From Pseudomonas sp. ADAK13 (GTDB lineage: Bacteria > Pseudomonadota > Gammaproteobacteria > Pseudomonadales > Pseudomonadaceae): DNA of 64,000 nt. Position 1 is the stretch's first letter, and the number at the start of each line of letters is the position of its first letter. Both the position numbers and the translations under genes were made by a program. The stretch covers positions 2,542,001-2,606,000 of the forward strand of contig NZ_CP052860.1 of the NCBI RefSeq assembly GCF_012935715.1, in the 5' to 3' direction. Positions 29,023 to 36,804 of this stretch are shown piece after piece. Under the pieces are notes generated by a model, which saw only the letters and a program-made list of their open reading frames with translations, was not told the origin of the DNA and made no database searches.

Positions 29023-29172
29023 ATGAAACGCAAACCGGATTTACTATGGATTTTGGTTATTTTGTTCGGCCTGGGCGTTGTGACCACCGGCTATGCGCAG
29101 AGCTTGTGGTCGAACAAGACTGACGCACCGATTGAACTCGCACAGCAACAGCCGCAACCGTTCAAGCGCTGA
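29023..29172 (+). CDS. Small single-span membrane protein, 49 residues
   Basis: An open frame too short for many gene finders: MKRKPDLLWILVILFGLGVV then TTGYAQSLWSNKTDAP and a polar tail. A GGGGGG run lies 9 bases before the ATG. Positive N-terminus and one hydrophobic helix suggest an inner-membrane peptide with the tail outside. It ends 8 bases before the convergent fau stop. Function unknown; homologues in other pseudomonads at the same place would confirm it. Confidence 0.68.
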   Translation: MKRKPDLLWILVILFGLGVVTTGYAQSLWSNKTDAPIELAQQQPQPFKR

Positions 29173-29179
29173 CCCGTCT

Positions 29180-29809
29180 TTAAGGCGCTGCTGATTCCAG
29201 TAGCGTCTCTGCCCTATACCAATCCTTATCGGTGACTGTGCCCTCAAGCGGTACATCCCAGCTTGCCTGCGCCAATCGTTCGACCTTCTGGCATTCATGA
29301 GCCAGGCCCAACAGCGTCGGCTTGCGCCAGGATTTGCGGCGGGCCATGTAGGCCAGGCTGCGGTCATAAAAGCCGCCGCCCATGCCCAGTCGCCCACCCA
29401 CATCATCGAAGCCCACCAAAGGCAGCAGCACCAGGTCCAGCGCCCAGACCTTGCGTTGGCGGCTGACATTCACCTGTGGCTCAAGGATGCGAAAACGGTT
29501 GGGGCTCAGCTTCTCGCCAGGGCGCACCCGCTGGAACACCATCTTGGTTCGCGGCCACGCGCTGAGCACCGGCAGATACGTCGCCTTGCCCCGGCGCTGT
29601 GCAGCGCGCAGCAGCAGGCGCGGATCGATTTCGCCGTCCGTCGGCAGGTATAAGGATATGTGTTTGGCCCGGCGAAACAGCGGGTGCTGTGCCAGTTGCC
29701 GATACAGGCCAAGGGCGGCCTGGCGTTGCTCGCTGGGCGTCAGGGCGCGGCGGGCTTTGCGCAGCATGCGTCGAAGTTGCGGGCGGGAAAGCGGCGCAGG
29801 TTCGGTCAT
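29180..29809 (-). CDS. fau: 5-formyltetrahydrofolate cyclo-ligase
   Basis: A 209-residue enzyme (ygfA product) that turns 5-formyltetrahydrofolate into 5,10-methenyltetrahydrofolate with ATP. Recognisable blocks: LRRMLRKARRALTPSEQRQA, YLPTDGEIDP, and the substrate loop GGRLGMGGGFYDRSLAYM. It lies directly downstream of 6S RNA on the same strand, the arrangement known in E. coli (ssrS-ygfA). Confidence 0.94.
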   Translation of the reverse strand: MTEPAPLSRPQLRRMLRKARRALTPSEQRQAALGLYRQLAQHPLFRRAKHISLYLPTDGEIDPRLLLRAAQRRGKATYLPVLSAWPRTKMVFQRVRPGEKLSPNRFRILEPQVNVSRQRKVWALDLVLLPLVGFDDVGGRLGMGGGFYDRSLAYMARRKSWRKPTLLGLAHECQKVERLAQASWDVPLEGTVTDKDWYRAETLLESAAP

Positions 29810-29823
29810 GGTTTTCGGCTCAT

Positions 29824-29852
29824 AAAACAATGCCAGTCCTGAGACTGGCATT
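29824..29852 (-). terminator. Perfect hairpin between 6S RNA and fau
   Basis: A perfect 10-base-pair stem (AATGCCAGTC / GACTGGCATT, tetraloop) followed on the minus strand by GTTTTAT. The run ends 15 bases before the fau start codon. It looks like the 6S terminator but could also set readthrough into fau. Confidence 0.7.
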
Positions 29853-29857
29853 GGATT

Positions 29858-30043
29858 TGGGAATCAGGCTCCCCGACAGAACCGCTGTCGACTTAGCCCT
29901 TGAACCCGAAAGTTCAAGGTGGAAGAAACAGTAGGCTTTAAGGCTTTCCGTCTAGCGGACATGCACACCAGCCCAACGTGTAACTTCCAGGGTAGTGCGA
30001 ATCGGCTCAGGGACATCGCCGACTGGCAAGCACGCCAGGGAGT
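29858..30043 (-). ncRNA. ssrS: 6S RNA
   Basis: Located between zapA and fau on their strand, the conserved ssrS position. On the minus strand I read the family hallmarks: GTCCCTGAGCCGAT near the 5' side, TAGACGGAAAGCCTTAAA in the middle and CCTTGAACTTTCGGGTTCAA then GGGCTAA near the 3' side. A -10 box TATACT at 30050-30055 places the 5' end near the A at 30043. 6S RNA binds the housekeeping RNA polymerase holoenzyme in stationary phase. The 3' end is approximate. Confidence 0.9.
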
Positions 30044-30074
30044 GGGGCGAGTATACCCGAAACCGACGCCGCAA

Positions 30075-30392
30075 TCAGCCCTTGGGTGGCTCTGGATCGG
30101 TAGAAAGTACCAGATCGACCCGCTCCAGCAGGTCGCGTACCTGCTCACGCGTCGAGCCGCTGGCCTGCACGTCAGGCCGTTCCTGCTTATGCAGTAAATC
30201 GTGGGTAATGTTCAGCGCGGCCATCACGGCGATGCGATCGGCGCCGATGACTTTGCCGCTGCTGCGGATTTCACGCATCTTGCCGTCCAGGTAGCGGGCA
30301 GCGCTCACCAGATTGCTGCGTTCTTCCTGTGGGCAGATGATCGAATATTCTTTGTCGAGAATCTGCACGGTGACGCTATTGCTTGAACTCAT
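30075..30392 (-). CDS. zapA: Cell-division protein ZapA
   Basis: A 105-residue ZapA: N-terminal domain NSVTVQILDKEYSIICP and the C-terminal dimerising helix from about residue 50 to the end (GADRIAVMAALNITHDLLH). It cross-links FtsZ filaments at mid-cell. Its start overlaps the stop of the coiled-coil gene upstream by four bases. The 6S promoter follows just past its stop codon. Confidence 0.93.
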   Translation of the reverse strand: MSSSNSVTVQILDKEYSIICPQEERSNLVSAARYLDGKMREIRSSGKVIGADRIAVMAALNITHDLLHKQERPDVQASGSTREQVRDLLERVDLVLSTDPEPPKG

Positions 30393-30598
30393 GAGTCTTG
30401 CTCCAGGGCCTTCAGGCGCGAAATCATCGATTCGACCTTACGCCGGGCGATTTCGTTTTTTTCAATGAGGTGAGCGCGTTCCTCGCGCCAGGTCTTTTCC
30501 TGAGCTAATAGGAGTCCGTTTTGGCTCTTAAGTTGCTCGACCCGGTTAATTAGCAGCTCGAGTCTGGCCATCAGCGCTTGCAGGTCGGTGTCTTCCAT
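30389..30598 (-). CDS. ZapB-like coiled-coil protein (TIGR02449 type)
   Basis: A 69-residue protein that is a single coiled coil (MEDTDLQALMARLELLINRV, then EQLKSQNGLLLAQEKTW). It is co-encoded with zapA with a 4-base overlap, so a role in the Z-ring next to ZapA is plausible. Start ATG 30598 is preferred over 30631 because the conserved part begins there. Confidence 0.82.
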   Translation of the reverse strand: MEDTDLQALMARLELLINRVEQLKSQNGLLLAQEKTWREERAHLIEKNEIARRKVESMISRLKALEQDS

Positions 30599-30736
30599 TG
30601 GGTTCCACTGGATTTGTCTGATGAATGGCAACTGCTGGATAAACGATCTGACGCCCTCGATAGTCTTGGTACGTCTGCCGATGCTAGGATACAGCGCTTC
30701 ATTCTAGACATTGCGCCGTCTGGCGCCTAGCTCACC

Positions 30737-31294
30737 ATGCCCATTCAGAACTCCCCGTACGATGCTTTTTCCAAACTGCTGAGCTCCAGCGGTCATCCTT
30801 GCTCGCCTGCCGAGCTGCACGGCGTGCTGCTGGGCCGCAGTTGCACCGGTGTCGGCTTTGATGCCGACAACTGGCTGGCCGACGTCGCCGAGCTGCTGGA
30901 AACCGAGCCCACCGAAAACGTGCGCAACGCCCTTATCGGCCTTCAAGAGATGGTCAAAGGCGAGCTGACCGGTGATGACGTCACCGTTGTGTTGCTGCTG
31001 CCTACCGATGACGCACCGCTCACCGAGCGCGCTGCGGCACTGGGCCAATGGTGCCAAGGCTTCCTCCACGGCTTTGGCGTGAACGCCGGCGGCCTCGACC
31101 TGAGCACCGATGCCCAGGAAGTGCTGCAAGACCTGGCCGCCATCTCCCAGGTGCAAGACGCCCTGGAAGAGTCCGAAGACGGCGAAAGCGACTACATGGA
31201 AGTCATGGAATACCTGCGCGTTGCGCCGCTGCTGCTGTTCACCGAGACCCGTAAATCGGCTGAGCCCGCTGCACCCAAGCCGTCGCTGCACTAA
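30737..31294 (+). CDS. ygfB: YgfB/YecA-family (UPF0149) protein
   Basis: A 185-residue all-helical protein ([40 protein letters not shown]). In pseudomonads it lies directly before pepP. YgfB in P. aeruginosa has been linked to regulation of the amidase AmpDh3. It is 20 bases before pepP and begins the ygfB-pepP-ubiH-DUF4442-ubiI operon. It is divergent from zapA. Confidence 0.88.
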   Translation: MPIQNSPYDAFSKLLSSSGHPCSPAELHGVLLGRSCTGVGFDADNWLADVAELLETEPTENVRNALIGLQEMVKGELTGDDVTVVLLLPTDDAPLTERAAALGQWCQGFLHGFGVNAGGLDLSTDAQEVLQDLAAISQVQDALEESEDGESDYMEVMEYLRVAPLLLFTETRKSAEPAAPKPSLH

Positions 31295-31314
31295 GAAAGG
31301 AAGCCCATCTGCCC

Positions 31315-32637
31315 ATGATCCATATCCCCAAAGCGGAATACACCCGGCGCCGCAAGGCGCTCATGGCGCAGATGGAACCCAACAGCATCGCCATCCTGCC
31401 GGCAGCCGCGGTTGCTATCCGCAACCGTGACGTCGAGCACGTCTACCGTCAGGACAGCGACTTTCAGTACCTGAGCGGCTTCCCGGAACCGGAAGCGGTG
31501 ATCGTGCTGATGCCCGGCCGCCAGCACGGCGAGTACGTGCTGTTTTGTCGCGAACGCAATGCCGAGCGCGAACTGTGGGACGGCCTGCGGGCCGGCACCG
31601 AAGGCGCGATCCGCGAGTTTGGCGCCGACGACGCGTTTCCGATCACCGATATCGACGACATCCTGCCCGGCCTGATCGAAGGTCGCGACCGGGTGTACTC
31701 GGCCATGGGCAGCAACGCCGAGTTCGACCGGCACCTGATGGAGTGGATCAACGTGATCCGCTCTAAAGCGCACCTCGGCGCCCAGCCACCGAACGAATTT
31801 GTTGCCCTGGATCATCTGCTTCACGACATGCGCCTGTATAAATCGGCGGCAGAAGTGAAGGTGATGCGCGAGGCGGCACGGATTTCCTGCGCGGCCCATG
31901 TGCGGGCGATGCAGGCCAGTCGCGCGGGTTTGTATGAGTTCAGCCTGGAAGCGGAGCTGGACTACGAGTTTCGCAAGGGCGGGGCGAAGATGCCGGCCTA
32001 TGGCTCCATCGTCGCCTCGGGGCGCAACAGTTGCATCCTGCATTACCAGCAGAATGACGCGGCGCTCAAGGACGGCGACCTGGTGTTGATCGATGCCGGT
32101 TGTGAGATCGACTGCTATGCCAGCGACATCACCCGCACCTGGCCGGTGAGCGGCAAGTTCTCCGCCGAGCAAAAGGCGATTTACGAAATCGTGCTGGCTT
32201 CCCAGGAAGCCGCCTTTGCCGAAATCGCCCCGAACAAGCATTGGAACCAGGCCCACGAGGCGACGGTGCAAGTGATCACCGCCGGGCTGGTCCAGCTGGG
32301 ATTGTTGCAGGGTGACGTCGACGAGTTGATCGCCAGCGAAGCCTATAAAACCTTCTACATGCACCGCGCCGGCCACTGGCTGGGCATGGATGTGCACGAT
32401 GTGGGCGAATACAAGGTGGGCGGCGAGTGGCGGGTGCTGGAAGTCGGCATGGCGCTGACCGTTGAGCCGGGGATTTACATCTCGCCCGACAACCAGAACG
32501 TGGCGAAGAAATGGCGTGGCATTGGCGTACGCATCGAGGACGACGTGGTGGTGACCAAGCAAGGCTGTGAAATTCTGACCGGTGGCGTGCCCAAGTCCGT
32601 TGCCGAGATCGAAGCACTGATGGCGAGCGCGCGATGA
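31315..32637 (+). CDS. pepP: Xaa-Pro aminopeptidase
   Basis: A 440-residue aminopeptidase P. The N-terminal creatinase domain (SDFQYLSGFPEPEAVIVLMP) is followed by the pita-bread metal domain with ligands in LIDAGCEIDCYASDITRTWP (two aspartates), HRAGHWLGMDVHD (histidine), LTVEPGIYI and GVRIEDDVVVT (glutamates). It removes N-terminal residues next to proline, using two manganese ions. It overlaps ubiH by four bases. Confidence 0.96.
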   Translation: MIHIPKAEYTRRRKALMAQMEPNSIAILPAAAVAIRNRDVEHVYRQDSDFQYLSGFPEPEAVIVLMPGRQHGEYVLFCRERNAERELWDGLRAGTEGAIREFGADDAFPITDIDDILPGLIEGRDRVYSAMGSNAEFDRHLMEWINVIRSKAHLGAQPPNEFVALDHLLHDMRLYKSAAEVKVMREAARISCAAHVRAMQASRAGLYEFSLEAELDYEFRKGGAKMPAYGSIVASGRNSCILHYQQNDAALKDGDLVLIDAGCEIDCYASDITRTWPVSGKFSAEQKAIYEIVLASQEAAFAEIAPNKHWNQAHEATVQVITAGLVQLGLLQGDVDELIASEAYKTFYMHRAGHWLGMDVHDVGEYKVGGEWRVLEVGMALTVEPGIYISPDNQNVAKKWRGIGVRIEDDVVVTKQGCEILTGGVPKSVAEIEALMASAR

Positions 32638-33821
32638 GCCGGGTCAACCTGGCGATTATCGGCGGCGGCCTGGTGGGCGCCAGCCTCGCGCTGGCGTTGC
32701 AGGCCGGGGCCAAGGCCCGTGGCTGGAAGATCGTGCTGATCGAGCCGTTCGCCCCCGGCGACAGTTACCAGCCGAGCTATGACGCGCGTTCTTCGGCGCT
32801 GTCGTTTGGCGCTCGGCAGATTTATCAACGGTTGGGCGTGTGGCAGGAGATTTCCCGCCGCGCCGAGCCGATCAAGCAGATTCATGTGTCGGACCGTGGC
32901 CGCTTCTCCACTGCGCGCCTGTCGGCGATGGAAGAAGGCGTGCCCGCCCTCGGCTACGTGGTGGAAAACGCCTGGCTCGGCCAATGCCTGTGGCAAGGCC
33001 TGGACAAGGAGGTGGTCAGCTGGCGCTGCCCGGCGGAAGTCACCCGCATGGAGCCGCTTGCCGATGGCTACCGCCTGACCCTGAATGACGAAACCGAGTT
33101 GGAGTGCGACCTTGCGGTGCTGGCCGATGGCGGCCGTTCCGGCCTGCGCGAACAGCTGGGTATCGGCGTAAAAAAACGCCCGTACAACCAGAGCGCGCTG
33201 ATCGCCAACATCACCCCGAGCGAAGCCCACAACGGCGAGGCCTTCGAGCGTTTCACCGACGAAGGGCCGATGGCCTTGCTGCCGTTGCCGGACAACCGTT
33301 GCGCGCTGGTGTGGACCCGCATCGGCATGGACGCCCAGCGTCTGGCCGAGCTGGACGAGCGCAGCTTTCTCAGTGAATTGCAGGGCGTGTTCGGCTACCG
33401 CCTGGGCACCCTGAAGCAGGTCGGTGCACGTCACTTGTACCCGTTGACCCTCGTGGAGGCGGAAGAGCAAGTGCGCTCCCATCTGGCCGTGCTCGGCAAT
33501 GCCGCCCACAGCCTGCACCCGATTGCCGGCCAGGGCTTCAACCTGTCCCTGCGCGATGCCTACGCCCTGGCCGAGGCCTTGTTGGCCGGGCCGGCAGTAC
33601 CGGGCGACCTGGCGACACTGCAGGCGTACCGTGAGCGCCAGCGCGTGGACCAGAAACTCACGGTTGGTTTCTCGGATCAGGTGACCCGATTGTTTGGCAG
33701 TGCCCAGCCATTGGTGGCGCTGGGCCGCAACATGGGCTTGCTGGGCCTGGACTTGCTGCCGCCGGCCAAACGCTGGTTCGCCCGCCAGGCCATGGGCCTG
33801 GGCACCCGTCCCGATGCGTGA
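32634..33821 (+). CDS. ubiH: 2-octaprenyl-6-methoxyphenol hydroxylase UbiH
   Basis: A 395-residue FAD monooxygenase of ubiquinone synthesis. It has the Rossmann motif AIIGGGLVGASLALAL, the middle DLAVLADGGRSGLRE and the family signature LGNAAHSLHPIAGQGFNLSL near residue 290. It starts within the pepP stop (ATGAGC) and its 3' end overlaps the next gene by 8 bases. Confidence 0.94.
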   Translation: MSRVNLAIIGGGLVGASLALALQAGAKARGWKIVLIEPFAPGDSYQPSYDARSSALSFGARQIYQRLGVWQEISRRAEPIKQIHVSDRGRFSTARLSAMEEGVPALGYVVENAWLGQCLWQGLDKEVVSWRCPAEVTRMEPLADGYRLTLNDETELECDLAVLADGGRSGLREQLGIGVKKRPYNQSALIANITPSEAHNGEAFERFTDEGPMALLPLPDNRCALVWTRIGMDAQRLAELDERSFLSELQGVFGYRLGTLKQVGARHLYPLTLVEAEEQVRSHLAVLGNAAHSLHPIAGQGFNLSLRDAYALAEALLAGPAVPGDLATLQAYRERQRVDQKLTVGFSDQVTRLFGSAQPLVALGRNMGLLGLDLLPPAKRWFARQAMGLGTRPDA

Positions 33822-34299
33822 GTGGCTGACACAACGCCTGGGCAAGGCGCGGCTGCTGCGCTGGTTCCTGACCCTGTACCCGCCGTACCTCGGTGCCGGG
33901 GTTCGGGTGCAGCACCTCAGCGCCGATTTCCGTCACGCCAAGGTGCGCATGGGCCTGGGCTGGTACAACCGTAATTACGTGGGCACGCAGTTTGGCGGCA
34001 GCCTGTATTCGATGGTCGACCCGTTCTACATGCTGTTGCTGATGGAGAACCTGGGCCGCGACTACATTGTCTGGGACAAGGCCGCGAGCATCGATTTCAT
34101 CTCGCCGGGCAAGGGCCCGGTGTATGCCGAATTCTCCATCGACGATGCCTTGCTGGACGAGATTCGCCAGCACACCGCCAGCGGCGACAAATACCTGCCG
34201 CAGCTCAAGGTGCAGATTCATGACGGCTCCGGCACCCTGGTGGCGCGGGTCGACAAAACCCTTTACGTGCGGCGCAAGCCGCAATCGAGACAGGCTTAA
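33814..34299 (+). CDS. DUF4442 hot-dog-fold protein
   Basis: A 161-residue protein (MREWLTQRLGKARLLRWFLT; VRMGLGWYNRNYVGTQFGGS; MVDPFYMLLLMENLG). DUF4442 proteins have a thioesterase-like hot-dog fold. It sits between the two ubiquinone hydroxylases, overlapping ubiH by 8 bases and 3 bases before the next hydroxylase, so a part in ubiquinone or acyl metabolism is possible but unproven. Confidence 0.82.
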   Translation: MREWLTQRLGKARLLRWFLTLYPPYLGAGVRVQHLSADFRHAKVRMGLGWYNRNYVGTQFGGSLYSMVDPFYMLLLMENLGRDYIVWDKAASIDFISPGKGPVYAEFSIDDALLDEIRQHTASGDKYLPQLKVQIHDGSGTLVARVDKTLYVRRKPQSRQA

Positions 34300-34302
34300 A
34301 GC

Positions 34303-35526
34303 ATGGACATGCGCGCAGATGTGCTGATTGTCGGGGCCGGAATGGTCGGAAGCGCCCTGGCGCTGGCGTTGCAGGGCAGTGGCCTGCAGGTGCTGCTGCT
34401 CGATGGCAGCCCGCTCAGCGTCAAGCCGTTCGACCCGCAAGCCGCGTTCGAGCCGCGGGTGAGCGCCTTGTCGGCGGCCAGCCAGCGCATCCTCGAGCGC
34501 CTTGGCGTGTGGGACGGGATCGTCGAGCGACGCGCCAGCCCGTACGGCGAGATGCAGGTGTGGGACGGCAGCGGCACCGGGCAGATCCACTTCTCGGCGG
34601 CCAGCGTGCATGCCGAGGTGCTGGGACATATCGTCGAAAACCGTGTGGTCCAGGATGCCTTGCTCGATCGCCTGCATGACTGCGACCTCGGCCTGCTGGC
34701 CAATGCGCGCCTGGAGCAGATGCGTCGCTCCGGTGATGACTGGCTGCTGACCCTGGCCGACGGCCGCACCTTGCGCGCGCCGCTGGTGGTCGCAGCAGAC
34801 GGTGCCAACTCGGCGGTGCGTCGCCTCACGGGCACCGCCACCCGTGAATGGGACTATTTGCACAACGCCATCGTCACCAGCGTGCGCAGCAGCCAGGCGC
34901 ATCAGCGCACGGCCTGGCAGCGTTTTACCGATAACGGCCCGCTGGCATTCTTGCCGTTGGTGCGGGACGGTCAGGAAGATTGGTGTTCGATCGTCTGGTC
35001 GACCACCCCGAGTGAGTCCGAGCGTTTGATGGCGCTGGACGACGAAAGCTTCTGCCGTGAGCTGGAGCTGGCCTTCGAAGGCCGTCTGGGCACGGTGTTA
35101 AGCGCCGATCCACGGCTGTGCGTGCCGTTGCGTCAGCGTCATGCCAAGCGTTACGTGGCCGAGGGCCTGGCGTTGATTGGCGATGCGGCCCACGTCATTC
35201 ATCCGCTGGCGGGGCAGGGCGTGAACCTGGGTTTCCTCGACGCGGCGGTGCTGGCCGAGGTGCTGTTGGCCGCTAATGAGCGCGGCGAGCGCCTGGCGGA
35301 GGTGAAGGTGCTCAGCCGTTACGAGCGTCGGCGCATGCCGCACAACCTGGCGCTGATGGCTGCGATGGAAGGTTTTGAACGGTTGTTCCAGGCCGATCAA
35401 CTGCCGTTGCGCTGGTTGCGTAATGCCGGGTTGAAGGTGGTCGAGCAGATGCCCGAGGCCAAGGCGCTGTTCGTGCGCCAGGCATTGGGTTTGACCGGGG
35501 ATTTGCCGGAGCTGGCCAAGGCCTGA
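34303..35526 (+). CDS. ubiI: UbiI/VisC-family ubiquinone hydroxylase
   Basis: A 407-residue FAD monooxygenase paralogous to UbiH. Motifs: VLIVGAGMVGSALALALQ, VVAADGANSAVRRL and IGDAAHVIHPLAGQGVNLGF. In E. coli the equivalent neighbour (VisC/UbiI) carries out the C5 hydroxylation of the ring. Assignment to UbiI in place of UbiF rests on the operon order. Confidence 0.88.
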   Translation: MDMRADVLIVGAGMVGSALALALQGSGLQVLLLDGSPLSVKPFDPQAAFEPRVSALSAASQRILERLGVWDGIVERRASPYGEMQVWDGSGTGQIHFSAASVHAEVLGHIVENRVVQDALLDRLHDCDLGLLANARLEQMRRSGDDWLLTLADGRTLRAPLVVAADGANSAVRRLTGTATREWDYLHNAIVTSVRSSQAHQRTAWQRFTDNGPLAFLPLVRDGQEDWCSIVWSTTPSESERLMALDDESFCRELELAFEGRLGTVLSADPRLCVPLRQRHAKRYVAEGLALIGDAAHVIHPLAGQGVNLGFLDAAVLAEVLLAANERGERLAEVKVLSRYERRRMPHNLALMAAMEGFERLFQADQLPLRWLRNAGLKVVEQMPEAKALFVRQALGLTGDLPELAKA

Positions 35527-35572
35527 GGGGGCAGTGCAACATCTGGTAACGCCTCCGCCGAGCGCTACCAAA

Positions 35573-35609
35573 TGTGAGTCCTTATCATTTGCCCTCTTTT
35601 TGCAAATGA
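35573..35609 (+). promoter_or_regulatory. Possible Fur site and palindrome before the iron-uptake genes
   Basis: TGTGAGTCCTTATCA at 35573-35587 matches one half of the 7-1-7 Fur box perfectly (TTATCA) and the other partly. Overlapping it is a perfect inverted repeat TCATTTGC (35585-35592) / GCAAATGA (35602-35609), 13 bases before the gene start. Iron control is expected from the gene's role; the exact site is inferred. Confidence 0.5.
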
Positions 35610-35621
35610 GAGACCGCACCC

Positions 35622-36626
35622 ATGTTGGCACCCAAGCGCCTCCTGACTGCCCTGGCACTCACCCTTATCGGCAGCACCACCGTGCAGGCGGCCGACGAAG
35701 TCGTGGTCTACTCCTCGCGTATCGACGAACTGATCAAGCCGGTGTTCGACGCCTACACCAAGAAGACCGGCGTGCAGATCAAGTTCATCACCGACAAGGA
35801 AGCGCCGCTGATGCAGCGCATCAAGGCCGAAGGTGAAAACGCCACCGCCGACCTGCTGCTCACCGTCGACGCCGGCAACCTGTGGCAAGCCGAGCAGATG
35901 GGCATCCTGCAACCGTTCACCTCCGCGGTGATCGACAAGAATATTCCCCTTCAATATCGCTCTTCGGCCCATGCCTGGACCGGCTTGAGCCTGCGCGCGC
36001 GCACCATCGCCTACTCCACCGACCGCGTGAAGCCGGGCGACCTGACCACCTACGAAGCCCTGGCTGACAAGCAGTGGGAAGGCCGCCTGTGCCTGCGTAC
36101 CGCGAAGAAGGTCTACAACCAGTCGCTGACCGCCACCCTGATCGAAACCCATGGCGCGGCCAAGACCGAGGAAATCGTCAAGGGCTGGGTCAACAACCTG
36201 TCCACCGACGTGTTCTCCGATGACATCGCCGTGCTGGAGGCGATCAATGCCGGGCAGTGCGACGTCGGTATCGTCAATACCTACTACTACGGCCGCCTGC
36301 ACAAGCAGAAGCCGGACCTGGCGGTGAAGCTGTTCTGGCCGAACCAGGGCGACCGTGGGGTGCACGTCAACCTGTCGGGCATCGGCCTGACCAAACATGC
36401 GCCACATCCGGAGGCCGCCAAGGCGCTGGTGGAGTGGATGACCACGCCGGAAGCGCAGAAGATCTTTGCGGACGTGAACCAGGAGTTCCCGGCCAACCCG
36501 GCGGTGCCGCCGTCGGCGGAAGTCGCGACCTGGGGCAAGTTTGTGGCCGATACATTGCCGGTGGAAGTGGCGGGCAAACGTCAGGCTGAGGCCATTCGCT
36601 TGATGGATCGGGCTGGCTGGAACTAA
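35622..36626 (+). CDS. Ferric-iron ABC transporter, periplasmic binding protein
   Basis: A 334-residue FbpA/HitA/FutA-type protein. A signal peptide ends at VQA-AD, then [20 protein letters not shown]. The iron-binding tyrosine pair is visible in [14 protein letters not shown]. It binds free Fe(III) in the periplasm and hands it to the permease encoded downstream. The ATPase gene of the system is not in this window. Confidence 0.92.
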   Translation: MLAPKRLLTALALTLIGSTTVQAADEVVVYSSRIDELIKPVFDAYTKKTGVQIKFITDKEAPLMQRIKAEGENATADLLLTVDAGNLWQAEQMGILQPFTSAVIDKNIPLQYRSSAHAWTGLSLRARTIAYSTDRVKPGDLTTYEALADKQWEGRLCLRTAKKVYNQSLTATLIETHGAAKTEEIVKGWVNNLSTDVFSDDIAVLEAINAGQCDVGIVNTYYYGRLHKQKPDLAVKLFWPNQGDRGVHVNLSGIGLTKHAPHPEAAKALVEWMTTPEAQKIFADVNQEFPANPAVPPSAEVATWGKFVADTLPVEVAGKRQAEAIRLMDRAGWN

Positions 36627-36651
36627 GTAGACTCTTCAAGACACCGCAAGA

Positions 36652-36762
36652 CAGTGTGGGAGCTGGCTTGCCTGCGATAGCATCACTACGGTGTGACTGA
36701 CACACCGTGGTGCCTGCATCGCGGCGGTGCGACGGTTCGACAAGCCCGGCTCCCACACTGTG
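36652..36762. repeat. Inverted REP pair (GTGGGAGC family) between iron genes
   Basis: GTGTGGGAGCTGGCTTGCCT at 36655 and its inverted copy ending in GGCTCCCACAC at 36759 flank a spacer with a smaller inverted repeat (ACGGTGT / ACACCGT). It fills most of the gap between the binding-protein and permease genes. Confidence 0.83.
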
Positions 36763-36804
36763 TTGTGGCGAGTTCAAGATATTATTCCCAGAGATCCGAT
36801 CCTT

